Of a DNA stretch of 64,000 nt, positions 53,601-64,000 are shown piece after piece. The position numbers were made by a program, and so were the translations under genes. The stretch lies in assembly GCA_004764695.1 (NCBI GenBank), contig SMSO01000031.1, positions 6,877,261 through 6,941,260 of the forward strand, read 5' to 3'. The notes under the pieces were generated by a model. That model was not told where the DNA came from. It did not search any database and saw only the letters and a list, made by a program, of their open reading frames with translations. This stretch comes from Schizochytrium sp. TIO01 (Eukaryota > Sar > Bigyra > Thraustochytrida > Thraustochytriidae). Positions within the stretch are counted from its first letter, which is position 1. Each line of letters opens with the position of its first letter.

Positions 53601-55534
53601 TACCAAGCAGAAGATCATTGGTGAGATTTTGAACTACAGCTGAAGTACATTGTTCAGAAGGCCACTTAGGGATATATGACTGAAAAACAGAGATGGAGCT
53701 AACCGACTCGTACCATTCAACAATGGCTGGTAGCTGCGCAAGGATTGTTTGTACACTAAGTTCATCTTCAGAAAGAATAGTATTTGTAATGTCGCACGCT
53801 TCCGGTAGAGTTTCTGTAATAACAGTTCTTAATGTTCCTTCTCCTAATGAGGCTACTCCAAGTTGATCGATACCGTCAGAGAGCTCCACAAAACAGTCAT
53901 TGTTGCTAACTTTGTCACTACAAACAAGCTTGATCATACCCGTCGTGTCATCCAAAACATCCTCTACATCTTCGGCGAGGTCAGCAAAATCTTCAGCGCA
54001 GTCTATTAGAGCTTCGTGGACGCCAGGTAAAATTGAGGATAGAACATCAAGACTGAGTTTCTTGTAAACGCGGAGAAGGAGCGGCAATTGACTGAAAATA
54101 GCATCAACGGAGAGCGAACTTACATCAGCAAATGCTTCACAAAGTGAAGGGAGAACCTCATCTCCAAGTTCGTGTAGGTAGCCATTGCCTAGAGATTCAG
54201 CCATCCAGTCGATATCATCAATATTTTGTGCAATCAAGGTAATGCAATCAATGACCGTTGTTTCACCAAGAGCGTCGCAAATAGCTGACGGGATTTCGCT
54301 TGAAGAAGCTGCATCGGGGCCAAATACTGTATTGTATGCCCTAGTAGCAGCATTAGCAAGTGGTGCGTCGCAGTTGGTAGGGATAGAGGGGAGGTAATCA
54401 TTAATGAGATCCCAGGATAGTAAAGTGCTAAATACATTCAGAAGCCTCTCTAATTTTGTCGTACTAGTACCTGAAACTAATGTGAAGAGGTCTTCCCAAC
54501 TATCCAAAAACGTTAACAAAGAACCATCGCTAAGGAGACCAATTTGACGGAAATTGGCACAGATTGAAGGAGTATCGAGGTAAATGGATTGAAGTAAAGA
54601 GTTAATTTGGGTCAGAATGTCGACAACATCCGTGGGTAGATATTTCTCAATTTGATCCACGAGGGGCAGTGCCACAATGACCAATAATTCCATCATGCAT
54701 CCCCTGAAAACAGCAGTATTCATGCAAATTGCTTTGGGGTAGTAGAACACAGCTTCATCGCCATAACTGGAGTAAACGGAGAACTGGGTGGCAGTTGCTG
54801 CGCACGATTTGGTGGAGATAAGTCCAGCTATGCCATCTAGGTCCTTCAAAAGGTCGATAAAATTAGGAATCTCGCTGAGCCAGTCGTCGATAGTCCATGA
54901 CCCATCTGCAAGTGTTTGCACCTTCTCTAGCAAGTTGCAAGTTTCTTCCATGGTCATACCGTTTAAAGCAAGAGAGATAGACCAACAAACCCATTCTGTA
55001 GTGCACTCTCCTGTGGTTGTATCGCACACGATGGGGAATTCAAATAGCTCTCGAGCACCTGCAGGACGTTCATGTCTTGTTGCTGCTAAGGTTGCTGGTC
55101 GCTCAATGACCGGGTTTAGGGCAGTGTCATAGCCCTCACTGCGTAGATGCCTAGCCACATCTGGAGAGATGTAGTACGGAAGTACCATAGATTCTTCCTC
55201 CAATGTCATATCCACATTGATCTTAGCGGGATAGCGTTCACGAAAACTGTTACGAAGGCGTCCAGCGAATGCCGCCTTTGCGCGTTCTACGCTGATCTCG
55301 GTGTCCAAGTTAAGTGCGCCCCTTATATCTAATGTTTCCATCTTCAAGATGCCGAGAGGCTACAGCAAATTCAGCTAAGACCGCGCCGAAGTTAACATAT
55401 CCATCAGAATGCGAAAACTCTCGATTATAAGTTCGTCTCACTGGGCCTGGGTTACCTGCAGCCAAACCTATTCCTGCTGCGCTGATGATTAGAGCTATTC
55501 CAAGCAAAAGAGCTCGGGTGCCCAAGGCCCTCAT
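44678..55534 (-). CDS. giant cysteine-repeat type I membrane protein (two compensating frameshifts)
   Basis: Three open segments form one protein of about 3,618 residues once two single-base shifts are corrected (C-run 55319-55322 and GGGAAAA at 53417-53423). It starts with a signal peptide (MRALGTRALLLGIALIISAA, ATG at 55534). About 30 tandem helical repeats follow, each with four cysteines. Twenty N-terminal repeats of about 115-126 residues have a C-x8-C pair (variants x7 to x11), then a Cys after an LPxhC motif, and a last Cys after YIPxIP. About ten C-terminal repeats of about 80-100 residues have a C-x5/6-C pair and an LPLVGxYIP block. A single membrane helix (YMVIGASCLLAIIFAVFAV, near 45000-45075) and a tail of about 110 residues with an Asp/Glu/Ser-rich run follow. 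The stop is TAG at 44680-44678. The layout predicts a disulfide-bonded surface or secretory-pathway protein. The repeats differ in spacing from elicitins and saposins, and I do not recognise the family. Confidence 0.82.
45170..47860 (-). repeat. short-type four-Cys repeats of the giant protein
   Basis: About ten repeats of about 80-100 codons carry cysteine pairs such as LCSIGDDC, FCTGMSSEC, LCLLSNNC and LCHISDTC. Each pair is followed about 12 residues later by an LPLVGxYIP-type block, then a lone Cys and a Cys near the unit end. They are highly diverged at DNA level, so the duplications are old. Confidence 0.8.
47861..55030 (-). repeat. long-type four-Cys repeats of the giant protein
   Basis: About twenty repeats are present. 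Two measured units are 126 and 117 residues. In the first the cysteines are 11, 36, 52 and 27 positions apart, the last distance reaching the next unit. Typical pairs are TCGITSDESTC, LCGGITDAGKVC and MCGLTTSETTC, and typical ends are YIPDIPHDTC and YLPDVSDAC. Confidence 0.8.
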
Positions 55535-56008
55535 CCTGAGTTTCTTTGACACCGAACCCCGTAAGGTATGTATGTGTAAGAACTCGAGGCAGAGCCTGAC
55601 GTCTTTGCTGCTGCCTATCACTTGGCAGCTGCCAATGCTGTTTGGCCACTTTCAGAGAGCTTTGCCTCGTGGCCCAGCAACTTGCCGTAACAAATCTTGT
55701 TTGGGATTCTCAAAAGAGTAGTGAGGTAAGCTTGGGCTGCCGTCGTGAGATCCCCCTTCTTCATGAAAGGAACTCCCCTCTCATAGTCTCTACAGCAACG
55801 GTCTTTTGCACAACCCATTTTCACTTGCAACTCCATGTGTACTCCCTCTCTCTCTTTCACGTTCTCCTACGTTCTCCTACTCTATCATTTTCTATTACCC
55901 TCCTGCTTTTTATAAATTAAAATTTTAATTTCAACTAAAAAAATAGACATTAAATTGAAATAAAAAAATAAATAAAAAATACTGTGACAGAGAATCAGAG
56001 AAAAGAAA

Positions 56009-56043
<35 letters not shown>

Positions 56044-57115
56044 AAAAGATTGACTTTGATCGCTCTAATACTAACATGCATGAAAAGATTTCTACGTATC
56101 AAACGAATAAAGAAAGTCAAAGTGGGAAATCTTAACTCTGAGAAAGCGCAAGAGGCTCAAAAAGGTGAATGAATGAGTATGGCTATCGTGATGATATAAC
56201 TTGTATGATCCATGATTGTTACAAGATTGCAACCTCAACGATTGAGGCTGTTGATATCTCGCTTGCTTGCTTCAGAAGTTCGTTGCTTCAGGTGCCTGGC
56301 TGGCTTTGCATTCTACGACTCCGGATTAAACGTGGGCATATCGCTATCATTTACATTGACGTGCTGGTTTTGATGAAGCCTAAATAGTTACATCACATAA
56401 CTTTAGAGACACGCACGGAGAAGTCCGTTTTCGAGGTGAGAGGATTCATGTACGGCGCGTCTCTAGAGTAGAGTTTTATGCGCTTCAGACTTCATTACAT
56501 AGTTATGGTCCACGACAACAACAGGCGGCACGTGTGCAACACAGAATACGTAATCCTCTACCCGGCACTCCAATGGTTTTCATTCTTGCCCTCAGCGCAT
56601 GATATCTATCTATTTGTCCATCTGTCTATCTACACAATCGTTTTGCAAGAGCGTCTTAAAGCTGCCACCACGGCCAAGAACTCAACAGTCAACTCAACAA
56701 GCTTCGAAAGCGATGGGTGAATTCTGTATGGGAAGCCTGAACTCAGCTTGCAATTGCTTCCAGCCGCTCGCTGCGACGTGTCGGCGAGGAGCTCCCACCG
56801 GCACCAAAGATCATCGTGGAGGCGGCCTTATCCATTCCCCGCCCGGAGAGGAGCTCCAAACACCGCTATTTCTTTCTCCACCAAACTAAACAAAGGGCGC
56901 AACTTGGCATTCCATTCCTCCTTTATTCATTCTTCCTACCTCTCTCCGCTCAGCTGTTATGTATCAATCGTATCATAGACGTTCCCTCCCTCCAAAGCTC
57001 GCTTCGTTCGCCGCGAACGAATGAAGGAGCACCAGGCGGGCTTCAAACAACCAGAGCGATGGAATTGGCCAAACTTCAATTTTATTTATAACACTAACCC
57101 GCACCTCTCATGAAA

Positions 57116-57156
57116 TGAATGAATGAATGAATGAATGAATGAATGAATGAATGAAT
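57116..57156. repeat. (GAAT)n microsatellite
   Basis: About ten perfect GAAT units. Confidence 0.95.
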
Positions 57157-57256
57157 AGGAGTTCTGCCAACTTTGTTTTCTGCTAACTTATTTACTTTCT
57201 TACTTACCGACTCTATATCAAACTGCCTTTCGGATTCGGAAGGAGGATCGCAAAGC

Positions 57257-57500
57257 AAATTAAAGCAAAGCAAAGCAAAGCAAAGCAAATTAAAGCAAAG
57301 CAAAGTAAAGCAAAGCAAAGTAAAGCAAAGTAAAGCAAATCAAATCAAAGCAAATCAAATCAAATCAAATCAAATCAAATCAAATCAAATCAAATCAAAT
57401 CAAATCAAATCAAATCAAATCAAATCAAATCAAATCAAATCAAATCAAATCAAATCAAATCAAATCAAATCAAATCAAATCAAATCAAATCAAAGCAAGG
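57257..57500. repeat. pentanucleotide array, AAAGC/AAAGT grading into (CAAAT)n
   Basis: The left part alternates CAAAG, TAAAG and TTAAAG units. From about 57336 it becomes a nearly perfect (CAAAT)n array of about 30 units, then CAAAG/CACAG units at the right edge. A chain of ORFs crosses it (QIKSN repeats), which is an artefact because a pentamer cycles through all frames. Confidence 0.95.
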
Positions 57501-57845
57501 CACAGCAAAGCACAGCAAAGCACAGCACAGCAACGCTGTTGTCCATATTGGCGCTGCAGGTCGGTACAGTTGTCAGGACCGGCGCTGATTGAGACGGACC
57601 GAAACACACTTCTTTCATCATATGTGGCCACCCTATATGTAACCAACTACAGTCGCTGACGAAGAAGAAAGAAAGCGCCACCCTCGAAGAAGTTGAGCTT
57701 TCGCAGGATCGATTGATCGCACCGGTGGTTCTGTGCTGCCGGTCTCAGCTTGGCTTCTTCTGCAAGGTTGCGGACCTGTAGACATACCCGTGCGTGCATG
57801 GATAAAAGACGTTCAATACGTTCATCTGAGCCTGGAGGGCGAGAA

Positions 57846-57900
57846 CAAATGAATGAACGAATGAATGAATAAATCAATCGATCAATCGATCAATCGATCA
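57846..57900. repeat. GAAT followed by CGAT/CAAT tetranucleotide tract
   Basis: GAATGAAC and GAATGAATAA units run into a series of ATCGATCA units ending at about 57900. Confidence 0.8.
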
Positions 57901-58136
57901 AGAGCCTCGGCGGGAACGCCGCAGTTCTCGCAATTGCCGATAGAGAGGCCACATCGCGAAGGAATCGTGAGACAACTCGAGGCGAGGCCAGCTGTAGCTA
58001 GCTAGTTGAGACCAGAGTTGGACTTCTTGATCCTGGAATCAAAAGATGACGTCATTGGAGTTCTCGACACGCTCGAGATTTATCGGCGCGGAATCAATTC
58101 TGGTGCTTGCTCGAGATCGAGCTAGATGCCTCTCCA

Positions 58137-58192
<56 letters not shown>
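58137..58192. repeat. (TGAT)n microsatellite
   Basis: About thirteen TGAT units. Confidence 0.95.
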
Positions 58193-58283
58193 CATGCATT
58201 TGCATTCTGAGAATTCCACTCCGCGAGTGCGAGCCGAAGCAGGCAATTCGAGGACCAAATGCGAGCAACGCAATGTATTTACT

Positions 58284-58330
58284 GCAGGCAAGCAAGCAAG
58301 CAAGCCAGCAAGCAAGCAAGCGAGCAAGCA
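58284..58330. repeat. (CAAG)n imperfect microsatellite
   Basis: CAAG units interspersed with CCAG and CGAG variants. Confidence 0.85.
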
Positions 58331-58584
58331 TGCGAGCAAGTCAATGCGCAACCGAAGGTGGCACCATTTGCAATCTGAGCGTTACTGTGTCGGTGTACGG
58401 GTCCCGCGGTGCGTTTCGCAGCCAAAGAAATAAATTAATCAATCCTCGATGATGATCTAGACCTCGCACTGAGCGATCGGTCGTCGGTAGGCCTGTCTCG
58501 TGAGCCCTGTCTTCGAAGAGCCTCGAGGTGCCGACCAGCCAGCAAGGCAAGCGAACTCGCGAGGTCCTACGGTTCGAGAGACTC

Positions 58585-58690
58585 CAAAAAGCAAAGTAAA
58601 GCAAAGCAAAGCAAAGTAAAGCAACGCAATGCAAACAGAGCAGACAGAACAGAACAGAACAGAACAGAACAGAAAGGAAAGAAACCCTCG
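58585..58690. repeat. AAAGC and AGAAC pentanucleotide tracts
   Basis: AAAGCAAAGTAAAGC units are followed by five AGAAC units and A-rich sequence. Confidence 0.85.
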
Positions 58691-61600
58691 CTCTAAACAA
58701 TAAATAAATAAATAAAAAACCAGCTACCTAACTATGCGGCTGGCTAGATTGAGGCGCTCTCGGCTCTGCTTTGAGCATGGGCGCATACATACGCTAGCGC
58801 CGCTGAGGCGAGCGAAGCAGGTCTCCGACCCTCGCCAATGCTTCCTTCCATTGCAACCAACGCCACTGCCTCAGATCGAAATCCTCGTCACCTTGGTGGC
58901 GTTGCTGGCCTTTTGCAATGCTGGCTGAGCGAGTGGATTAAAAACATTTTCATCTCTCCGCCTCCTAGTGTACCCCTATTATTATGGGTAGCGCCATGAG
59001 TGTTTCTCTGAGGATTTGTTATTTTTTTAAAAATTAAATTAAAAATTATGTATATTTTAATATTTTAATTTGTTTAAAATAATTTGTTAAAAATAAAAGA
59101 GTAAGGAAGAAAGGAGAGAAAAGGGGATGAATTTTGTAAAGTTAATTTTTATCTATAAAAAACATACTGCTGCGTACCTTGGAGAACTAGAGAAGTACGC
59201 TTAATATGTGTGTGATTAAAAAATAAAATAAAATAAATATATACAATACTGGTATATGTATAAATATTTAGTGTTTTATGAGAATAGGTGACCAGAGAGG
59301 AAGTGGTTCATGACAAGAATCAAGGCAGGCCGGTTGATTGCAAGGCTGTTCAAGTTTGTCGCTCTGTTCATTGCATATCGCAAGGTTCGTTCTGGCCGCA
59401 CCTGCGATCGTAGTAACCTTGCCAAACTCGCAAAGCAAATTAAAAAATGGAGAACGACTTGAGCAACTTTTAACGATAAAAGCTAGAACAGATTTATATA
59501 TATATTATAAAGATGGGTAAAACTAAAATATAAATATAAACAAAGATTACATGCAGTATGTGATGGAAAGTCACAAATAGTCTGACCAAAAGATCGCAAG
59601 AGAGGCAAAAGCAGAGCTGACAGACGTCTGACCTTTTCGATTTATAAAACTTTCGATATGTTGTCTCTATCAATGTTTACTTACTTAGTTTCTTCCACAC
59701 AGGGTTCTGCGCAGGTCTGATAATTTGAGTTAGCTACGTGCGAGGGAAAACGAAAAAATATAATCATAATGGAAACGTGAGAGCGAATTTTATCTTCCAT
59801 GATTTTTTCGGTTCTCTGCTCAGCTCAGAAGGCTCTGAGGCGTTTCTTTGGCGTGGCAAAGCTCTGCTGTCTCTCAAGAAGGTCAGGTCTTTTGTCGCGG
59901 CATTGACTTATCTTGCTCTCGCTCTCGCTGACGTAGCCAACCAATAAAGAAACCAATAGGATGCTGGCCATTCGTATTCTCGCCCGCTCGCAGCCAATTA
60001 GAAAACACAATCAATCAATCAATCAATCAATTAATCTACATTTAGAGATCTTTTCATTCATGAAAGTAAGCTCTGAAGGACAGATCTTCAGCTTCTTGTT
60101 CTGCAAATCACTTTAACTATGAAACCAAGCATGGAATAAGGGTCGGGGATCCCCAAACGCCACAAAAGCTCAGACATTGTTCTTAGTCCTCCATCGAAGT
60201 GGTTCAACGGAGGAGGTGTTGATTGTATTTTATTCATGAGAAAAATGACCGCTTTTAGGGTCGAATTGCCAAGACACCCAGCTCGCGGTATCTGGGGTGG
60301 AACTATCTATTTGACTACGCTAGAGGTATGTAGGTGCCAATGGGTCAACGCAACAGTGCTCATCATTCCAAATTCGAGCGAGCGAACGTGCAAAGCAGTG
60401 CCTGCAAATAACAAGCGAACGTGGAAGCATAAGCCTCGACTAGGTAGGGCAGCAATAGCTAGCTGCCTCGCGAAGCTTCAAGCAATCATCGTTCCGAGGA
60501 CTTTTTTAAGTTCAACGCTTTGAACGTCATGTGCTGGCTTCAGGGTCTCGAGATCGCGTGTGCCAGAGCGAAGGATTTCTTGCTTCTTGTTGCGATTTGA
60601 GGCTTAGTGTCGCCAGGGTATGTAGTAAATTAACCTGTGATCTTAAATCGTCAACTCTATTGTGACGAAAAGTACAGCAGAAGTTGACTCCACACGCCAT
60701 GCGCACAACGTGGGTAGCTAGCTTTGCTTGCGCTGATTAGCCTTGGTTATCAAGCTGGCCAGAATTCTGAAGAGGATATTTCTGGGCGCAGAGCACGGGC
60801 GCTTCTAATTTGAGTGAATTGGATGCGGGCCATAAATCACGGCCCTAAGTAGCAAACCGCCTGCAGGTTTGATGACACGAAACGAACTTTTAAAAGGCGC
60901 AACAAATAGAGCAAATTCGTTTCGAGCGCTCTGCTGCAAGAGGAGTAGTACCCTATCATAAACATTTGTTCCAGTTCTTTTGACACCAGGACTCTAATTC
61001 CCACTCATATGTTCCTCAGACCTGGATTGCAGAAGTAACCTGCGTTCTCTCATAAGTGTGTGACTATTGAGGTGTTGACTTATGATGATGATGCCAAGAC
61101 ATGAGATGATTTGGGTGCAGAAACAACTTCACCCGAGACATACATTCGACGAATTCTTCTCTCCAAGGTCGCTCTTCCAAGGGACCTACGCCCTGAGCCA
61201 ATTAAACTTAAACTTGCAGCGAGAACGCGAGAATCCGGCATCCACATGACCCCGAGTTCTTACAAGTTTGCACAGCCGCAAACAAAAGAACTCACCACGC
61301 ACGCAAGAGCATCCATTGTCATTGTAGAGAAGCATGCATACACATGCTTTCTGTAAACTAAGTTAGTTCATCCACCCTACCGATGTGAATGGAACATGTG
61401 AAATGTGCAATGTTTACTCATTTATGTAATCCGGCAGGCTCAGCTAGCTGGTCAAAACGCCCAGCCAGCAGCGCCTGCTCGGTGGACCCCGCCTCGGCCT
61501 GCTTCCGTCCGACTGTCCCTTGTCGAAGCCAGCCAGCCTCTGCGATTGTGGCAGCAGTTCGTAGGTATCTGGAACCCCAAGTGGATAAATAAACCAACAA

Positions 61601-62112
61601 ACAAGAAGCAAATGTAATTTTCGCTTTATTTGAGCACCTGGGTCGCGCGTTTTTTATTAGTTTGTTTATTTTTATTATTTCTTTTTTATTAATTAATAAA
61701 AAATAAAATAAAATGAGGATTCGAGCAACCCTAGCTGAGCCTACGGCTCGCAATGTGGTTTAACTAAAAAGAAAAGAAAAAAGGTTTTAAATTAAATTGA
61801 ATTAACTTAAAATTAAATAAAAAACAGAGATAAAAATAAGAGATAAAAAAGGTAGCTTCTTGATTACCTACCTACCACTCATAACGAAAGCTTGGTTGGC
61901 GCCGCCTCCGACCAGTTCTGTTGCTCCTTTCGTGGGTGCCTATTTGGCCTGCTGACTGACTGCCAGGCCGACCGAACGCTCAGCTCTTGGGCTGCGCAGC
62001 TCTCTGTAGCAGGTTCTTTGTCACTCCTGGTGCTACCGGCCTGCTGCCACAATGACTGGCGTGTGGCTCCGCTTCTTGGCGTGGTACCTATGGAGTATGG
62101 CATGCGCCAATT

Positions 62113-62166
62113 ATGATAGTTTTTTGTTTTTGTCTTTGTTTTTGTTTTTGTTTTTGTTTTTGTTTT
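62113..62166. repeat. (GTTTTT)n hexanucleotide tract
   Basis: About eight TTTTTG units with a single TCTTTG interruption. Confidence 0.9.
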
Positions 62167-62259
62167 AATTATTCTAATTGCCATTTTAAAAAGTATCCTA
62201 CATCACTATGACGCTATCTATGTTTCTTTCTAAACAGACCCACATACTATACAATTGTA

Positions 62260-62286
62260 AGAAAGAAAGAAAGAAAGAAAGAAAGG
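62260..62286. repeat. (GAAA)n microsatellite
   Basis: Six GAAA units. Confidence 0.9.
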
Positions 62287-62354
62287 GCGAGAACTTGTTT
62301 AGTTGCCATAGATGGATAGGAGTTTGCCGTGAGTTTGCAGAAATCGCCACGGAC

Positions 62355-62396
62355 AAGCAAACAAACAAACAAACAAACAAAGAAACCAACAAACAC
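62355..62396. repeat. (AAAC)n microsatellite
   Basis: CAAACAAACAAA units with one AAAG and one AACC variant. Confidence 0.9.
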
Positions 62397-63324
62397 ACGA
62401 CTTCAACAGGCAGATGGATGCGCTGCCTCTTGCAGCTACAAATTCCTATTTTCCTGAGGCCGAGTGCCGCAGCTTCCAAAGAGACAAAGTGAGCTCGAGG
62501 AGGTGGCGAAGAAATGTTTTCAGTGCGCTGCCTTGCAATCGATGCCTTCCTTTTGACACCACGAGTTCTTTTCTTCTTTGAAAAGAAAACAGGAATAAAA
62601 ATAAAAGTTAAAAGATGGCATGAACTAGCTACTGCTTACGTAGGGGTTCCTACGCTGACAATACGGCCGCAAAAAGAAATTACTAAGAGAGGAAACGTAT
62701 TACCAACTATAAGTTTAATTAATCAAAATAAAACAATACCACTGGTCCTGGAGGGAAAGAGGCGGTTATTTGCGCAAGTGGGTTATACACCCTACTATAG
62801 GGTATTTTGACATGTCACAAGTGAGTTATAGCCCCCACAAGTAGACTAAACCCCCCGCAAGTGAGTGCGCTGCGCTGCCTGCTATTTCTCTAAACTTGCT
62901 CACTTCGGCCTTCATCCTCCACGGTCGTGCGAAGCAGACTTGAGGATCAGATGGAGCTCTGTATCTTCAGGCCAACTCTTTGCTTCCTTGGCGCAGTCCG
63001 CGCCGCTGAGCCCCGCATCGCTTCAGGCGGTGCCTCATTCTCAGCGAGGGTGGATGGCACCATCCATTGATTGTCAGATGGCCATTTTTCTTTTTCATGC
63101 GCTGTCTCGCAATGCGTGTGGCTGTGAGGGTGTGTACAAAACCATCGACTATGAAAGCGGGACTGCTTCCACCCTTATCGACTTCTTCGCTGCCGCTTTG
63201 AGTTCTGTTTGATTGATCTTATTACCTTCAGTCCAAACGAATCCTCAGAACTAAATCCTCGAACCGACTTGAAGCAGGTTCTGCTGATCCGAGGATAAGG
63301 GTCGAGGGAACCCCACACCAGTCA

Positions 63325-63362
63325 GTATGTAAGTATGTATGTATGTAAGTAAGTAAGTAAGC
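63325..63362. repeat. (GTAT/GTAA)n microsatellite
   Basis: GTATGTAAGTATGTATGTATG grades into AAGT units. Confidence 0.85.
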
Positions 63363-64000
63363 AATTCAGGCAAGCAGCAGCTCAAGCAATGCATCAATCG
63401 ACCAATGCGATGGTCGATGGGTGGGTGGATGGGTGTGTGGATTGCCCAGTTGTTTGATCAGGCTTGGCCGCCTGTGTCAGTCAGTGGCAGGCAGCTTTGG
63501 CTGAATCAGGCACCAGGAATTCGTATCGTAGTTCCACGCAATCTTAAGCAGCAGGAATTAAGGAGTCGCGAGTTGTTAGTATGAACATAAACAGACAGAA
63601 TCACACCGCAATAATCACGGTGACCAAATATATATCAGAATAAAGAATAAATAAAAATGAAAAGGACTGCGATATTGCAGTATTGCAGTATTTTCATTTC
63701 TCTTTTAATTAAAATGATATAAAAAAATGAAAATTGAAAAATAAAACTTTATTAACAAAGGATCAGACGAAATAATAAGTGGTCGCGAGGACGTTTTGCT
63801 TATAAGTACTAGTGTGGCAAAGGGCAAAGTGAAACAAGAGCAGTTTTATACTGCAGATATGGTTTGCGAGCTGTAGCAAATTGACAACACGTGTCAATTA
63901 ATTCCTAGTTTGCTCTGGTGCATTGCATTGGCTTCTTACAAATATCTGAGCATGTTTTGGCAGTCTGTATCGTCTAATATTGTTGAGCAAGCCTCTGAGG

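Larger units (their letters stand above)
55535..64000. other. 8.5-kb gene-poor, repeat-rich right end
   Basis: No gene is supported. Many microsatellites occur, together with AT-rich tracts near 55905-56045, 59015-59110, 61650-61720, 61780-61850 and 63700-63750. Long frames through the microsatellites read as repeats of a few residues and are artefacts. The sequence AAGGGTCGRGGGAACCCC or a close match occurs twice (about 60138 and 63297), which may be a dispersed repeat fragment. Confidence 0.5.

Noticed and set aside
55618-55860. 80-codon minus-strand frame upstream of the giant gene, slightly TPR-like
   Set aside because: It is too short for a TPR unit pair, with no conserved motif, and it lies in the probable promoter of the giant gene.
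57173-57592. 139-codon frame with QIKSN repeats
   Set aside because: It is a translation of the (CAAAT)n array and has no independent coding evidence.
62865-63212. 115-codon frame near the right end
   Set aside because: It has no motif and atypical composition, and it sits within the repeat-rich, gene-poor zone.

Overview
This window is eukaryotic nuclear DNA. It holds long, mostly uninterrupted protein genes on both strands. Only two spliceosomal introns could be placed with confidence, both GT-AG: 154 nt at 23284-23437 and 141 nt at 32130-32270. Standard stops (TAA, TAG, TGA) fit throughout. Several products are mitochondrial by homology or by presequence: EF-Tu, an ATP synthase alpha-like protein, a probable complex I subunit and an MSS51-type protein. 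The axonemal central-pair protein SPAG16/PF20 implies a lineage with motile flagella. No plastid-type gene was seen. An intron-poor unicellular protist fits, with a stramenopile (for example a labyrinthulomycete or oomycete relative) as the best guess. That placement is inference and cannot be proved from the sequence alone.

Layout from left to right: an LSD1-zinc/FYVE/ankyrin/UIM/RING ubiquitin ligase (+, 889-2191), SPAG16/PF20 (-), a RecQ helicase with RQC, HRDC and C-terminal helix-turn-helix (+), a PH-domain protein (-), a formiminotransferase N-subdomain protein (-), a PHD-SET histone methyltransferase (+), a degenerate ATP synthase alpha paralogue (-), a small two-exon protein with an ASF1-like strand pattern (+), and a probable NDUFB8 subunit (-). 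After a 4-kb gene-poor stretch come mitochondrial EF-Tu (+), a CinA-like/nucleotidylyltransferase fusion (+), a seven-IQ protein (+), a GRK-type kinase with RH domain and CaaX end (+), an MSS51-like protein (-) and a METTL21-like methyltransferase (+). A giant cysteine-repeat type I membrane protein of about 3,600 residues fills 44678-55534 (-). The last 8.5 kb hold no convincing gene and are rich in microsatellites and AT-rich tracts.

The two most unusual items are the giant repeat protein and the ATP synthase alpha paralogue. The giant protein has a signal peptide, about 30 four-cysteine helical repeats of two subclasses, one membrane helix and an acidic tail, and I do not recognise its family. 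The alpha paralogue keeps the alpha-subunit framework and a mitochondrial presequence but has lost the P-loop lysine and threonine.

Four genes need a reading-frame change to give a complete protein (RING ligase, RecQ, PHD-SET, giant protein), and the giant protein needs two. Four of the five sites lie in runs of four identical bases, so base-calling or assembly indels are the simplest explanation. Short introns or true frameshifting are not excluded. Genes mostly alternate in orientation, with shared divergent upstream regions (SPAG16/RecQ, alpha-like/ASF1-like) and convergent 3' ends. There is no sign of operon-like organisation.
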